Shown here one piece after another: positions 54,674-63,712 of a stretch of 64,000 nucleotides of DNA. Location: positions 620,001 to 684,000 of the forward strand of contig CBDHHO010000001.1 in the NCBI GenBank assembly GCA_965263485.1. The letters run 5' to 3'. Each line of letters starts with the position of its first letter. Positions within the stretch are counted from its first letter, which is position 1. The notes below the pieces were generated by a model that made no database searches, was not told the DNA's origin, and saw only the letters and a program-made list of their open reading frames with translations. This stretch comes from Haliotispira sp965263485. GTDB lineage: Bacteria > Spirochaetota > Spirochaetia > SP-2023. A program made the translations under genes and the position numbers.

Positions 54674-55503
54674 TTATTTCAGTGCAAATTTCGGTTTATT
54701 TGCGACATTTCTAGTCAGCATAAATTTGACATCCCGATGCCCTCGCACTAAGGTTACTGGGAAATTTGCAGAAGGTTCTGCGAAAAGTGCTTTCCAAACA
54801 ACAGAAGATTGCCATGACCGATTTAAATAGACTCTCAGCTTCTGCGCCTTTAAAATAGATTCCATACCGATAGTTATCGCTTTTTGAGGTATTAATTCAT
54901 AAGCCCTCGTAATGCTGTATGTGAGTTGGTTACAATCGTCTCTCTAGTCAATTTCACTACTCGCGTGGGGGACTGAGCGAATGTACGAATATCGATATTT
55001 TCGGGTTCGTTAAAGGCTAAATGACCTACGATTCCAACTCCCGCATGGCAAAGAGTCGCACCTCCTAAATCATCAATTTTCTGATCGTAAAGATCGGGGT
55101 TATCTGGATTGGGAAAATGCAATTGCTGAGCATTCATACCATAGCTTTGTGGCATCGGCTCGATCAGTTCTCGCTCAATAAAACCACGAAATGACAAAAA
55201 ATTATCTTTGGCAATCCAATTTCCTTCGTCATCCAGATATTCATCCATAAAGAAAATATGCATATGGGAGAGATCGATGGACCGCTTCCTGAGTAAGGTG
55301 ATAAAGCGGCGGTGCTGAAATACCGGACCGACCGGAAATATCGCAACAGTATTCTTTCCTTTGGCATTGTTGTTTTCGATTTCTGTGTACATGGAAAGAC
55401 CCATATGCCAGTATAAATCCACATCATGCTCAACAATGGAAATCGAAAACGGAGCTTTTTGAACTAACTCATCTGGATTATAGTGATAATATACTGCACT
55501 CAC
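54674..55503 (-). pseudogene. glucosamine-6-phosphate deaminase/isomerase-like gene with a single frameshift
   Basis: The first frame encodes 203 residues with NagB-family marks: FFMDEYLDDEGNWI (DEY) and GVGIVGHLAFNEPENIDI (GHxAFNEP). It stops after HTALRGLMN. In the next frame the rest of the family sequence follows without a gap: AYELIPQKAITIGMESILKA, then VVWKALFAEPSANFPVTLVR and GHRDVKF. One extra base near 54900-54905 (around GAGGGC) explains the break; a sequencing error or programmed shift is possible. The ATG overlaps the stop of the reductase gene by 4 bases. Confidence 0.8.
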
Positions 55504-56441
55504 AGCGATTCTTCTCCTTTTCTTAAGATCTCCTTTATGACGACTTTATAACTTGCAGAAAAATCCTCCTGACCCAACCCAGAATTCATCGCTTGATCAT
55601 AAACGCAAACCACGTTTTCTACTCCAGGTAATTGCAAACCAGAATTTTGCATCAATTCTTGGGCAATATGCACATCTTTGTGCATGTTTTGAATCGAAAA
55701 TGCTGTGGGAAAGTGCATTTTTTCAATATTTTTAATTTTAGTATCTAAATAGAAGTTAGATCCTCCTCCACAACTGATCGCTTTCTGGAAAATCGAAGGT
55801 CTAATACCAAACTTCTGGGCCAAAGTGAGCATTTCATTTACGCCATTCTGGATTTCGCCGACCAACATATTGTGGCAAATCTTCATCACAAGACCAGCAC
55901 CGTTCTTGCCTAAATAAATAACATTACTTCCCATACATTTTAGAAATGGAAGAATTTTTTGATATATATGGGTTTCCCCACCGACATAGATACCGAGCGT
56001 CCCATCTACAGCTGCAGCATGAGACTTGACAACAGGGGCATCCAACATCTGACCGCCTGACTGTTTCACCATGGACGCCATTTCTTGAGATACGTAAGGC
56101 TCAATGGTGCTCATATCTACAAAAATCTTACCTGTGCATATCTCTGAATGGACTTCCTTGTACAATTGCTGAACATCATTGCCAGTCGGCACCATAGTAA
56201 AGATGATATCTGCGTTACCTACAACATCCGAAGCAGTTGTGGTAAGCTCTACTCCTAATCTTTCTAACTCGTCATAGTTTTTCTTTGATCTATTGTAGGC
56301 AAACATTTCTAAATCAGGATTTTTCTTTTTTAAGTTTATACTCATGGGTATCCCCATGATACCCAGACCAATAAATCCTAATCTCATTTTCTCGAAACTA
56401 GTTTTTTTCATTAGAGATGATTTATCCATTTTCATTTCCAT
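55500..56441 (-). CDS. beta-hydroxyacid dehydrogenase family protein, candidate sulfolactaldehyde reductase
   Basis: A 313-residue NAD(P)-dependent dehydrogenase. The Rossmann start is LGFIGLGIMGIPMSINL, and the family's FVDMSTIEP, GNGA-like GKNGAGLVMKICHN (catalytic Lys) follow. The substrate loop reads DAPVVKSHAAAVDGTLGIYV, lacking the usual SGG and closer to the form in E. coli YihU (VGRTSANAITGTL), a 3-sulfolactaldehyde reductase. With the neighbouring transaldolase this suggests reduction of sulfolactaldehyde to dihydroxypropanesulfonate. The family is sure; the substrate is inference. The family motif starts near residue 20, so a later ATG (56378, MRLGF) is possible. Confidence 0.8.
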   Translation of the reverse strand: MEMKMDKSSLMKKTSFEKMRLGFIGLGIMGIPMSINLKKKNPDLEMFAYNRSKKNYDELERLGVELTTTASDVVGNADIIFTMVPTGNDVQQLYKEVHSEICTGKIFVDMSTIEPYVSQEMASMVKQSGGQMLDAPVVKSHAAAVDGTLGIYVGGETHIYQKILPFLKCMGSNVIYLGKNGAGLVMKICHNMLVGEIQNGVNEMLTLAQKFGIRPSIFQKAISCGGGSNFYLDTKIKNIEKMHFPTAFSIQNMHKDVHIAQELMQNSGLQLPGVENVVCVYDQAMNSGLGQEDFSASYKVVIKEILRKGEESL

Positions 56442-56494
56442 CTAAAAAGTCATCCCAAGTCAACAATTGTGTATTCTGAGCATGCAAGGTTTCC

Positions 56495-57631
56495 TTAAGG
56501 GGACCTCAAAGGGACTGCTGATTTGCTCATAATGGACTCTTGAGCCGCCAAGCCAATCATCACTGCCCGGACACCATCTTCCACTGTGACATCTACTTTT
56601 CTACCAGCTGTCACAGCTTCATAGAAATACTTATGCTGGTAGTAAGTACCACCTTGATGATCACCTGCCTGCTGAAAATGGTCGTCCGTTTTGATTTCTT
56701 CAATCACAGGCCCCTTAGGGTTTCGGGGGCTATAAACAATCTGAGCAGGCCGGGTATCTCCCTGGAATCCTGTGGATGCTCCCAGTTCGTCCAAACTGTT
56801 TACTGCCCACAGACGCTCCGGACCAGGAATACGCCCTTCTAACTTACCTTTATCCCCAACGACACAAATATCTTCCTGGTAGTAAGAACCCTCGCAGAAC
56901 ATACAGAGATCCAAGAATGCCCGTTTGCCTGATTTTAATTCCATAATTACGTAGGCATTATCTAGAATATCAGGGCTCTGTCCGTAATAGCACTCGTCTA
57001 AAAAATTTACATCTACGCCTCCAGATGCATAGACTTGTATAATCTCATCTTGCGACAGTAGACGGATGAGATCAAAGAAATGGCAGCATTTTTCTACTAA
57101 AGTTCCACCTGTATTAATATTGAAACGATTCCAGTCCGCTACTTTTTTCAAAAAAGGAAAACGATGTTCCCGTATCGATAGTGCTTGTACATGACCAATG
57201 ACTTTTTCCTGGTGGACCTTCTGTAACAGGATTTGGGATACTGGCATATATCGATATTCCATGGCAACCCAAACAGGTGACTGGTAATTTGCTGCCAATT
57301 CTAACAATTCCAAGCAATCCTGCTCTGTAGTGCAGACCGGCTTCTCTACCAACATGGGGCGATTATCATGACAGATAATCTTTTTCATAATATCGATATG
57401 CGTAAAATTGGGCGATGAAATAACCAGAGCATCAATATCGGTATCTTTTAGCAGACTCCCCAGACTATCATAGCTCTTCGCTTGAGGTACCATGCTCATC
57501 GATAAATGAAGTTGCGTTTTATCTGGCTCATAAATACCGACAACTTCCGCATTATTAAGGAGTTTTAGATTCTGGATATGCTCTCGCCCCATCATTCCTG
57601 AGCCAATAATCCCATACCGTAATGTACTCAT
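56495..57631 (-). CDS. Gfo/Idh/MocA family protein, candidate NAD-dependent sulfoquinovosidase
   Basis: A 378-residue protein with the NAD-binding start YGIIGSGMMGREHIQNL, ISSPNFTHIDIMKKI, MLVEKPVCT (EKP motif), AMEYRYMPVSQIL, REHRFPFLKKVADWNRF and NTGGTLVEKCCHFFDL. Most family members are sugar oxidoreductases. A recently recognised branch (GH188) uses NAD to hydrolyse sulfoquinovose glycosides, and the operon context makes that possible. The start at 57631 (MSTLRYG) fits the family and lies 8 bp after the transaldolase stop; 57661 is also open. Confidence 0.8.
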   Translation of the reverse strand: MSTLRYGIIGSGMMGREHIQNLKLLNNAEVVGIYEPDKTQLHLSMSMVPQAKSYDSLGSLLKDTDIDALVISSPNFTHIDIMKKIICHDNRPMLVEKPVCTTEQDCLELLELAANYQSPVWVAMEYRYMPVSQILLQKVHQEKVIGHVQALSIREHRFPFLKKVADWNRFNINTGGTLVEKCCHFFDLIRLLSQDEIIQVYASGGVDVNFLDECYYGQSPDILDNAYVIMELKSGKRAFLDLCMFCEGSYYQEDICVVGDKGKLEGRIPGPERLWAVNSLDELGASTGFQGDTRPAQIVYSPRNPKGPVIEEIKTDDHFQQAGDHQGGTYYQHKYFYEAVTAGRKVDVTVEDGVRAVMIGLAAQESIMSKSAVPLRSP

Positions 57632-57639
57632 GGTTTTTT

Positions 57640-58317
57640 CTACTTCTCCGTCTCGTCCCATGCTTGCCGAAAAACATCCAATCCGAAATCAGTAAACGGA
57701 TGATAGAAACTATCTCGATAAACTTGTAAGCCGCAGGTGGTGATATCTGCCCCATACCCAGCCACTTCAGCTATCTGCTTGCCGGTACGCAACGCTGCAA
57801 CAATAATTTCTGTCGAAAATTCATAATTGTGGTAAATATTAACAATTTTATTGATATATTCACCACAATCTTCTCCATTTGCTTCTTTCCAGCCAACAAA
57901 TGGAGACACAAACAATGCACCTGTTCTTGCCGCCATAATTGCCTGAGATGGAGAAAAAACTAATGTAATATTAGTGCGGATGCCTTGGCATTCTAGTTTG
58001 CGGGCCGCAATTAAACCAACTTCTGTGCAGGCAATCTTGACCACGTAGTTGGGGGAGATTGCAAAAAGTCGTTTTCCCGCAAATACCAGATTGTCGATAT
58101 TCATTTCATGAGGATCTGTCTCGATAGAAACAGGGAATTTTGTCCAGCCCTCCAGTTTATTATTCGCTGCCCATGCGCCTATTTCTTCTAAAACTTTGCT
58201 AAAGGGTTTGCCGCTGGCTTGAATGTGCTTGGGGTTTGTGGTAACCCCATCAATCCCCCAATTCTCGTAGGCATATTGAATCTCATCAAGTTTAGCACTG
58301 TCTAAGAAGTATTTCAC
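57640..58317 (-). CDS. transaldolase / fructose-6-phosphate aldolase family protein, candidate sulfofructose transaldolase
   Basis: A 225-residue class I aldolase of the short FSA/TalC type. MKYFLDSAKLDEI, DGVTTNPKHIQASG, the Schiff-base Lys in VVKIACTEVG (about residue 94), IRTNITLVFSPSQA and GALFVSPFVGW are visible. The usual TNPSLI is TNPKHI, a basic change in the phosphate-site region that would suit another anion. In sulfo-TAL this enzyme cleaves 6-deoxy-6-sulfofructose to sulfolactaldehyde and passes the C3 unit to glyceraldehyde phosphate. It is the first gene of the operon. Confidence 0.85.
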   Translation of the reverse strand: MKYFLDSAKLDEIQYAYENWGIDGVTTNPKHIQASGKPFSKVLEEIGAWAANNKLEGWTKFPVSIETDPHEMNIDNLVFAGKRLFAISPNYVVKIACTEVGLIAARKLECQGIRTNITLVFSPSQAIMAARTGALFVSPFVGWKEANGEDCGEYINKIVNIYHNYEFSTEIIVAALRTGKQIAEVAGYGADITTCGLQVYRDSFYHPFTDFGLDVFRQAWDETEK

Positions 58318-58387
58318 TTTTCTCTCCTTTTTTAGTCATTTTCACATATTTTTTGGGAGATGTCAAGCTTTTTCTAGGGATTTTTGT

Positions 58388-58603
58388 GAGAACCTCTAAA
58401 AATGGTATCGCTTCGCGAGAATTGTATAATTGCTCTGCTTCGCTGCAGCAATTGTACCACGTTTTGATGCCAGACGAAGGCTCCAATGCGAGCTGGCGCA
58501 GCATTGGAGAACCGGGGGAGGGCCGAGCGCAGCCAGGCCCGACCTTCATTTTCCGCGAGCTGGCGCAGCATCTTTCTGTGGTGGGAAATTTTTAGAGGTC
58601 CCC
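58388..58603. repeat. MITE-like repeat in the sugar-operon promoter region
   Basis: The left end is GAGAACCTCTAAAAATGG (worn) and the right end GAAATTTTTAGAGGTCCCC. Stems are GTATAATTGCT...AGCAATTGTAC and CTCCAATGC/GCATTGGAG. It lies about 70 bp upstream of the transaldolase ATG. Confidence 0.9.
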
Positions 58604-58608
58604 CTATA

Positions 58609-59859
58609 GGGGACCTCTAAAAATCGGCATTGCGATGTAAAATCAAAAATCCTTCCTTAATCATAACAAAATAGCACAAAAAATAGTTGGATCCAGATTA
58701 ATTACGATCAATAAATTCTAATAAAATTAGAATTTACATAAAAAAATCATTATTTACAGCATTTTAGATACAATTATCTACTATTATGCTGTAATTGAAA
58801 CATATTTTAACATATTATACACAGTATTTCGTAACCCCATACGAAACCTTACCCGATCTATCCCTATACATCGCAACTCTAATCCCCTATTCATGCAATT
58901 GCGAAACCATGCAAATATATGCTCCACTTTCGCCCGGGTCTTTGACTTGCGGCGGTTACTTTCTAATTGCTTCTCTGTAAGTGAAGTATCTCGATATTTT
59001 CGGTGATGAATAAAGTTCCTCACGCCTTTCTTCCGTAGTTCATTTGTTATCTTTTCACTTCGGTACGCACTATCCCCATATATCTGCGTGACGCCTTCGG
59101 ATAAAATAGCTGCAAGCACCTGTGAGTCGTGCACATTAGCTGCACTTACTTCGTAAGCGGTAATAAACTGCTCGTTAGTCGCCGTTGCAATGTGATTTTT
59201 GTATCCGTAGTGGCTTTTGCTATTTTTCTTTGTCCACCTTGCATCCGTATCTTTTTGCCTCATTTTATTCTCGTTTTCCTTGAATGATGGAGGGATTTCA
59301 TCATTTTTGATCTGCTGGTTTTCTTCTCTGGTATTGCGCTGCACAGGCACTTTGACAAAGCTGGCGTCCACGATATTCCCTTTGTGCAGTTTTATCTTTC
59401 TTTCAGCAAGAAATTTATGGAACTCAAGAAAAAGCGTTTGCTCGAGATTGAGTTTGCGCAGCGTTTCCTTGAAGGACCAAATGGTTTTGGAATCGGGAGA
59501 TTTATTAAGCAGGCTCATGTCAAGAAAGAATTTGAAATAGATGCTACCATTGATTTGGACCTCCATGGCATCATCAGAGAGGTTGTAGGTTTCCTGAAGG
59601 ATGAGAATGCGCAACATTTGGGAGACAGGGAATCTTGGCCTTCCAGAATTATTTTTCTTTTTAGGGATATGTTGAGAAATAGTCTCTGAGATTCTATCCC
59701 AATCGATAGATTTTTTAAGTTCGAATATAAAAGGATTTGTACGTTCTACATCCTGATATATTATTTCACTTGTCATTTCAATCATAATGATCCTCCAATA
59801 TTATTGTATTGTAATTGAATAATTGTGATTTGTCCAGTGTTGGATTTTTAGAGGTGCCC
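58609..59859 (-). mobile_element. IS5-family element, copy 3, intact, with TATA target duplication
   Basis: The ends are GGGGACCTCTAAAAATCGG and GATTTTTAGAGGTGCCC. TATA lies on both sides (58605-58608 and 59860-59863). It sits between the operon and its divergent regulator and points away from the regulator. Confidence 0.95.
58784..59785 (-). CDS. IS5-family transposase
   Basis: A 333-residue protein almost identical to the one at 31438-32439. All three catalytic acidic residues (GNIVDASFVK, YGDSAYRSE, AKVEHIFAWF) are present, and the frame is complete. GGAGGATCATT precedes the ATG. It can probably serve all elements here that share its ends. Confidence 0.95.
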   Translation of the reverse strand: MIEMTSEIIYQDVERTNPFIFELKKSIDWDRISETISQHIPKKKNNSGRPRFPVSQMLRILILQETYNLSDDAMEVQINGSIYFKFFLDMSLLNKSPDSKTIWSFKETLRKLNLEQTLFLEFHKFLAERKIKLHKGNIVDASFVKVPVQRNTREENQQIKNDEIPPSFKENENKMRQKDTDARWTKKNSKSHYGYKNHIATATNEQFITAYEVSAANVHDSQVLAAILSEGVTQIYGDSAYRSEKITNELRKKGVRNFIHHRKYRDTSLTEKQLESNRRKSKTRAKVEHIFAWFRNCMNRGLELRCIGIDRVRFRMGLRNTVYNMLKYVSITA

Positions 59860-60155
59860 TATAATTATTTCTTAGATATTTATATGTATATGAACGGTTA
59901 GGATTTTATTTTTCGGAATCCCTGTAAAAATTTGACTAACACGTATGTTGAGACCAAACACGTGGTATTTTTCTGAAGATCTTAGTACAATTAATAAATA
60001 TCGCCTCATATTGCATATAACAAAAACAGCTGGATGCGATATAAAATCTATGAATCGGTAAATTATATTGATTCGTTTCGACTCCTATCCTCCAAATTTC
60101 CGAGAAGTTTGTGGCACTTGGGGGCGTGGTGTAATCGTTGGGAGAGTGTGACACC

Positions 60156-60890
60156 ATGGAACTCATGAATGAAAGCATTGAGCATCTTTCTAAAACGCAA
60201 AAACGTTATCATCTGATTCTTGAGCAATTAAAATCTCAAATCATTGCCTCAGTTCGCGAGCTGGCAGAGTCATGTCAGGTTTCGGAGAATACTATTCGTA
60301 GGGATTTAGTTGAACTAGAAAAACGGGGCTTGCTGCAAAGAATTCACGGTAGTGCCAAAATCATTGTGGAGGGAACCCCACTTGCCTTTAATGAGAGGAA
60401 TACCATTAATTTAGCGGCTAAAAAACGGATGGCTCTCCAAGCGATGAAATACATCCCCGATACCGATGAACCTTTGTCGGTCATTATAGATGCGGGCTCC
60501 AGCTGCTTTGAACTGTTGAAGCTGATGGTAACTCGCCCCAAGGTAAGTATTCTGACGCCATCTCTGGCGGTATTGCAACTGCATGATCTTCTGGCTAGAA
60601 ATCAAGTGATTTTAATCGGAGGATTAGTAGATTCAAAAGCCAATAGTGCTTACGGTTCTCCTGCTGAAGATTTTTTGGATAACTACAGTGTTGATATTGC
60701 TTTTCTTGGTATCACAGCTATATCAAAAAATGGTGATTTCTATATCAATAATTTCAACGAAATTGGATTCAAACGTAAAATATTAGAAATTAGTAAACAT
60801 AAAATTGGTCTTGCGGATGAGAGCAAATGGAATAAAACAGGAACAGCTATAATTGGGCATATTTCTCAACTGGATGATGTCATCGTCTAA
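60156..60890 (+). CDS. DeoR-family transcriptional regulator
   Basis: A 244-residue repressor type. The N-terminal winged helix-turn-helix reads LKSQIIASVRELAESCQVSE and NTIRRDLVELEKRGLLQRIHG, the DeoR signature. The C-terminal sugar-phosphate-sensing domain has SVIIDAGSSCFELL, SILTPSLAVL, ILIGGLVDSK, DIAFLGITAI and KIGLADESKW. The ATG at 60156 with GGGAGAG upstream is preferred; a TTG at 60138 is also open. It is divergent from the sugar operon, now 1.8 kb away because of IS5 and a MITE. Sulfoglycolysis clusters often use such a regulator (YihW). Confidence 0.92.
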   Translation: MELMNESIEHLSKTQKRYHLILEQLKSQIIASVRELAESCQVSENTIRRDLVELEKRGLLQRIHGSAKIIVEGTPLAFNERNTINLAAKKRMALQAMKYIPDTDEPLSVIIDAGSSCFELLKLMVTRPKVSILTPSLAVLQLHDLLARNQVILIGGLVDSKANSAYGSPAEDFLDNYSVDIAFLGITAISKNGDFYINNFNEIGFKRKILEISKHKIGLADESKWNKTGTAIIGHISQLDDVIV

Positions 60891-60937
60891 GATATTTGTC
60901 TTGATTTTGGCAGTTCATTTACCCTAAGTGGTTAGCG

Positions 60938-61397
60938 ATGAGATTTACCGGCTGCTGCCAGCGGAGCCTGAGTATGCCCCCGCTATCCGCCTTCCTGCGC
61001 CCTTACCGGAGCATTGCCGGGAAGAAAATCCTCCTGCTTTCCAATCTCTATGATCGCAAATATGATCGCAAATATGACGAGGTCTTCCTGGGCGAGATCC
61101 GCAAAGATGCGGACGTGGAACAGGTTCAGCTGCTTTTTCAAAAGCTTTCCGAGCCGGATTATCCGGGCTTGACGCTGGGTGAGTATATCGCGGCGCAGGA
61201 GGTGGACGGGGTGATCCTGCTTTCGTTTACTTCTTCGGCGTTGTCTATCTATCACGCGATACGCGAGGGGTTTGACGTGGTCTCCGACATTCACTATCCC
61301 GAATTGCCGATGCTGGCTGTGGTTCAGACGGATAATTACAAGCACAGTTACGAGGCGGAGTTGCTGATGAGTCAGAAGCAGGGCCGTTTCATTCGAT
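60938..61397 (+). pseudogene. unidentified coding remnant joined to the ABC ATPase
   Basis: The frame reads IAGKKILLLSNLYDRKYDRK, LTLGEYIAAQEVDGVILLSF and DVVSDIHYPELPMLAVVQT, a natural-looking soluble protein with a 12-bp tandem duplication (YDRK twice). At about 61397 it joins the interior of an ABC ATPase in another frame. I do not recognise the family. A deletion between two genes is the likely origin. Confidence 0.5.
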
Positions 61398-62444
61398 TTG
61401 AAGGTGCTGGTGCTGGACGAACCCAGCGCGGCGCTGACAGATACGGAAATCAACGATTTGTTTGCCATTATGCGCAATCTGGTGCAGCAAGGTGTGTCGA
61501 TGATCTACATCTCGCACCGGATGGACGAGATTCATCGCATCACCGACCGGGTAACGGTGATGCGGGACGGTGAATACGTGGGAACCCGCAACACTTCCGA
61601 AGTCAGTACCCAAGACATTATCAATATGATGGTAGGCCGGATGATCTACGATCAGCCCAAGTCCCGGAGCAGCGTCTCCGGCGCTGCCGAGGTAGTGCTG
61701 GAAGTGCGCGGTTTGAAAGCGGGCCGTATGGTAGAGGATGTCAGCTTCCAACTGCACCGCGGCGAAATACTGGGTTTTTACGGATTGATCGGGGCAGGGC
61801 GCACCGAGACTGCCCGTGCGATTTTCGGGGCCGATCCGGTGACTCGCGGCGAAATTCGGATAGATGGTGCCATGGTCCAGATACGGAGTCCGATGGATGC
61901 AGTGCGCTGCGGCATCGCCTATCTTTCCGAAGATCGCAGACGCTTTGGCTTGGCTACTTCACTCGGCGTGCTGGAAAATTCGTTGCTGGCCTCTTATGAA
62001 GATTTCAGTGGTATGGGCGCTTTCATCGACCAAAAACGGGCCCAGCAAGCTGTTTGCGAGCATGTGGAAAAACTGCGAATCAAAACTCCGTCCGTACATC
62101 AGCAGGTCACCAAGCTCTCGGGCGGCAATCAGCAGAAAGTTGTCATTGCGAGGTGGCTGATCAACGATGCCCAGATACTGATTTTTGATGAGCCTACGCG
62201 CGGGATTGACGTGGGAGCCAAAAACGAAATCTACATTCTGATGAACCAATTGGTGCAGCAAGGCAAATCGATCATCATGATCTCCTCCGAGCTGCCGGAA
62301 ATTCTGCATATGAGCGACAGGGTTATGGTAATGTGCGAAGGCTCCATCACCGGCGAGCTGGATATCTACGGACTCAGTCAACAGACCGTTATGCAATATG
62401 CCACTCAGCCACTTGAGGCCCGCAATGAAGCCGGGGAGGCATAA
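61398..62444 (+). pseudogene. sugar ABC transporter ATPase (RbsA/MglA type), lacking the first third
   Basis: The remaining 348 residues begin at the Walker B of the first nucleotide-binding domain (VLVLDEPSAALTDTEIN) and include the H-loop (IYISHRMDEI). The whole second domain follows (RGEILGFYGLIGAGRTETAR, KLSGGNQQKVVIARWL, ILIFDEPTRGIDVGAKNEIY). Normal proteins are about 500 residues, so the first Walker A and signature are missing. The permease gene follows 2 bp later. Importer activity is doubtful unless another ATPase serves it. Confidence 0.85.
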
Positions 62445-62446
62445 GC

Positions 62447-63487
62447 ATGTGGGCAGATGTTGACCGCAAGAATCTGGCCAGCCTGTTGCAACGCTTTCTG
62501 GCTCCGGCTTCCTTGGTCATTCTGTACATTTTTTTTGCGCTGTTTGGCCGGAATTTTCTCTCGTATTCCTCTTTGATCAATATTCTGGATGCTTCGTACT
62601 ATATCGGCTTCCTGGCCATCGGAGTCACCTTCGTGATCATCGCAGGAGGCATTGACCTGTCCTGCGGCACGGTGCTGATGGCTTCGGCGCTTGCCGGGGG
62701 TACTGCGTATAAGTCCTGGGGCTGGCCCATGTGGCTGGCCCTGCTGCTGATTTTGGGCACAGCACTGCTCTTTGGCGTGTTCAACGGGCTGATGGTGACG
62801 CGGCTGAAGATCCCCCCCTTTATCGCCACTCTGGGCACCATGATGATTGCCATGGGCGCGGGTTCCATTATCTCCAACGTGCGCAGCGCCACCTTTCCCA
62901 CCCGCTCAGAGCCCGATGGCTGGTTTAAGGATGTCTTCAAATACCTAGGAGATACAGCCATCATTCCCACCGGCTTCTTTGTGCTGCTGCTGCTTGCTCT
63001 CATCTGCCATATCACACTGACCAGTACCAAAATGGGGCGCTACATCTTTGCGATCGGCTCCAATAAGCAAGCCGCACATTTATCGGGAATCAATGTGGCC
63101 CGCTGGGAGTTTATGAGCTACCTTATCAGCGGCCTGATGGCCGGAATCGGAGCCATTGCCTTTGCCGCAGTCTACACAACGGTACTGCCCGCGCAAGGCC
63201 AGGGCTTTGAATTGTATGCCATCGCCGGAGCCGTTATTGGCGGCACCTCCTTGTCGGGAGGCATCGGCTCGGTATTTGGCACGCTGATCGGAGTCTATAT
63301 TATGAGCACCTTGCGTGTGGGTCTGCCTTCCATGGATTTGCAGTCCCATTACCAGACTTTTTTCACCGGTGTGGTGGTGATCGGGGCGGTGTTGCTGGAC
63401 TTGTATCGCAACAACAAGGCCAAGCAGGTCCGTCTGCGCTACGCCCGGATGCGCAGACAAGAGAAACGGGACAAGCAGCAAAGTTAA
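62447..63487 (+). CDS. sugar ABC transporter permease (RbsC type)
   Basis: A 346-residue inner-membrane protein with about eight to ten helices and the family's features: IIAGGIDLSCGTVLMASALA, LKIPPFIATLGTMMIAMGAG, IFAIGSNKQAAHLSGINVAR (the EAA-like coupling loop) and AGAVIGGTSLSGGIGSVFGT. It is coupled to the upstream truncated ATPase. No binding protein follows in the window. The C-terminal tail is strongly basic. Confidence 0.92.
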   Translation: MWADVDRKNLASLLQRFLAPASLVILYIFFALFGRNFLSYSSLINILDASYYIGFLAIGVTFVIIAGGIDLSCGTVLMASALAGGTAYKSWGWPMWLALLLILGTALLFGVFNGLMVTRLKIPPFIATLGTMMIAMGAGSIISNVRSATFPTRSEPDGWFKDVFKYLGDTAIIPTGFFVLLLLALICHITLTSTKMGRYIFAIGSNKQAAHLSGINVARWEFMSYLISGLMAGIGAIAFAAVYTTVLPAQGQGFELYAIAGAVIGGTSLSGGIGSVFGTLIGVYIMSTLRVGLPSMDLQSHYQTFFTGVVVIGAVLLDLYRNNKAKQVRLRYARMRRQEKRDKQQS

Positions 63488-63530
63488 GGGAGATCTCTAA
63501 AAATTCGCTAAATCTCAGCGATCCACATCA
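63487..63530. repeat. short MITE-like left end
   Basis: GGGAGATCTCTAAAAATTCGC follows the permease stop, then CTAAATCTCAGCGATCCACA, which is the complement of a type-A segment (GTGGATCGCTGAGAT at about 26835). No right end is seen before the shared leader. Confidence 0.6.
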
Positions 63531-63640
63531 AAAGCAAATTTTTGGAGATTTTCTTACGATTTTCTTGCCCTCCGCCGGAAAAGTGTATATTCTCAAGGAG
63601 AACAATCTATTTTATAATTCCTGTTTGCTCTTTTATTGAG
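63522..63640 (+). promoter_or_regulatory. leader shared with the lipoprotein gene at 40.0 kb
   Basis: GATTTTCTTACGATTTTCTT, GCCCTCC, GTATATTCT, CAAGGAGAACAA and CTATTTTATAA repeat the order found at 39894-39980, about four in five bases equal. It lies 70-190 bp before the ATG at 63713. Confidence 0.6.
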
Positions 63641-63672
63641 ACCATTCTGACTTTCGTCAGAACATCATCTTT

Positions 63673-63692
63673 ATGCATTATTTTGCATAATA
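63673..63692 (+). promoter_or_regulatory. small hairpin before the last gene
   Basis: TTATGCA...TGCATAA form a 7-bp stem about 20 bp upstream of the AGGAG that serves the ATG at 63713. It could influence translation or bind a regulator. Confidence 0.4.
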
Positions 63693-63712
63693 ATACCTAG
63701 GAGTATTGCACC

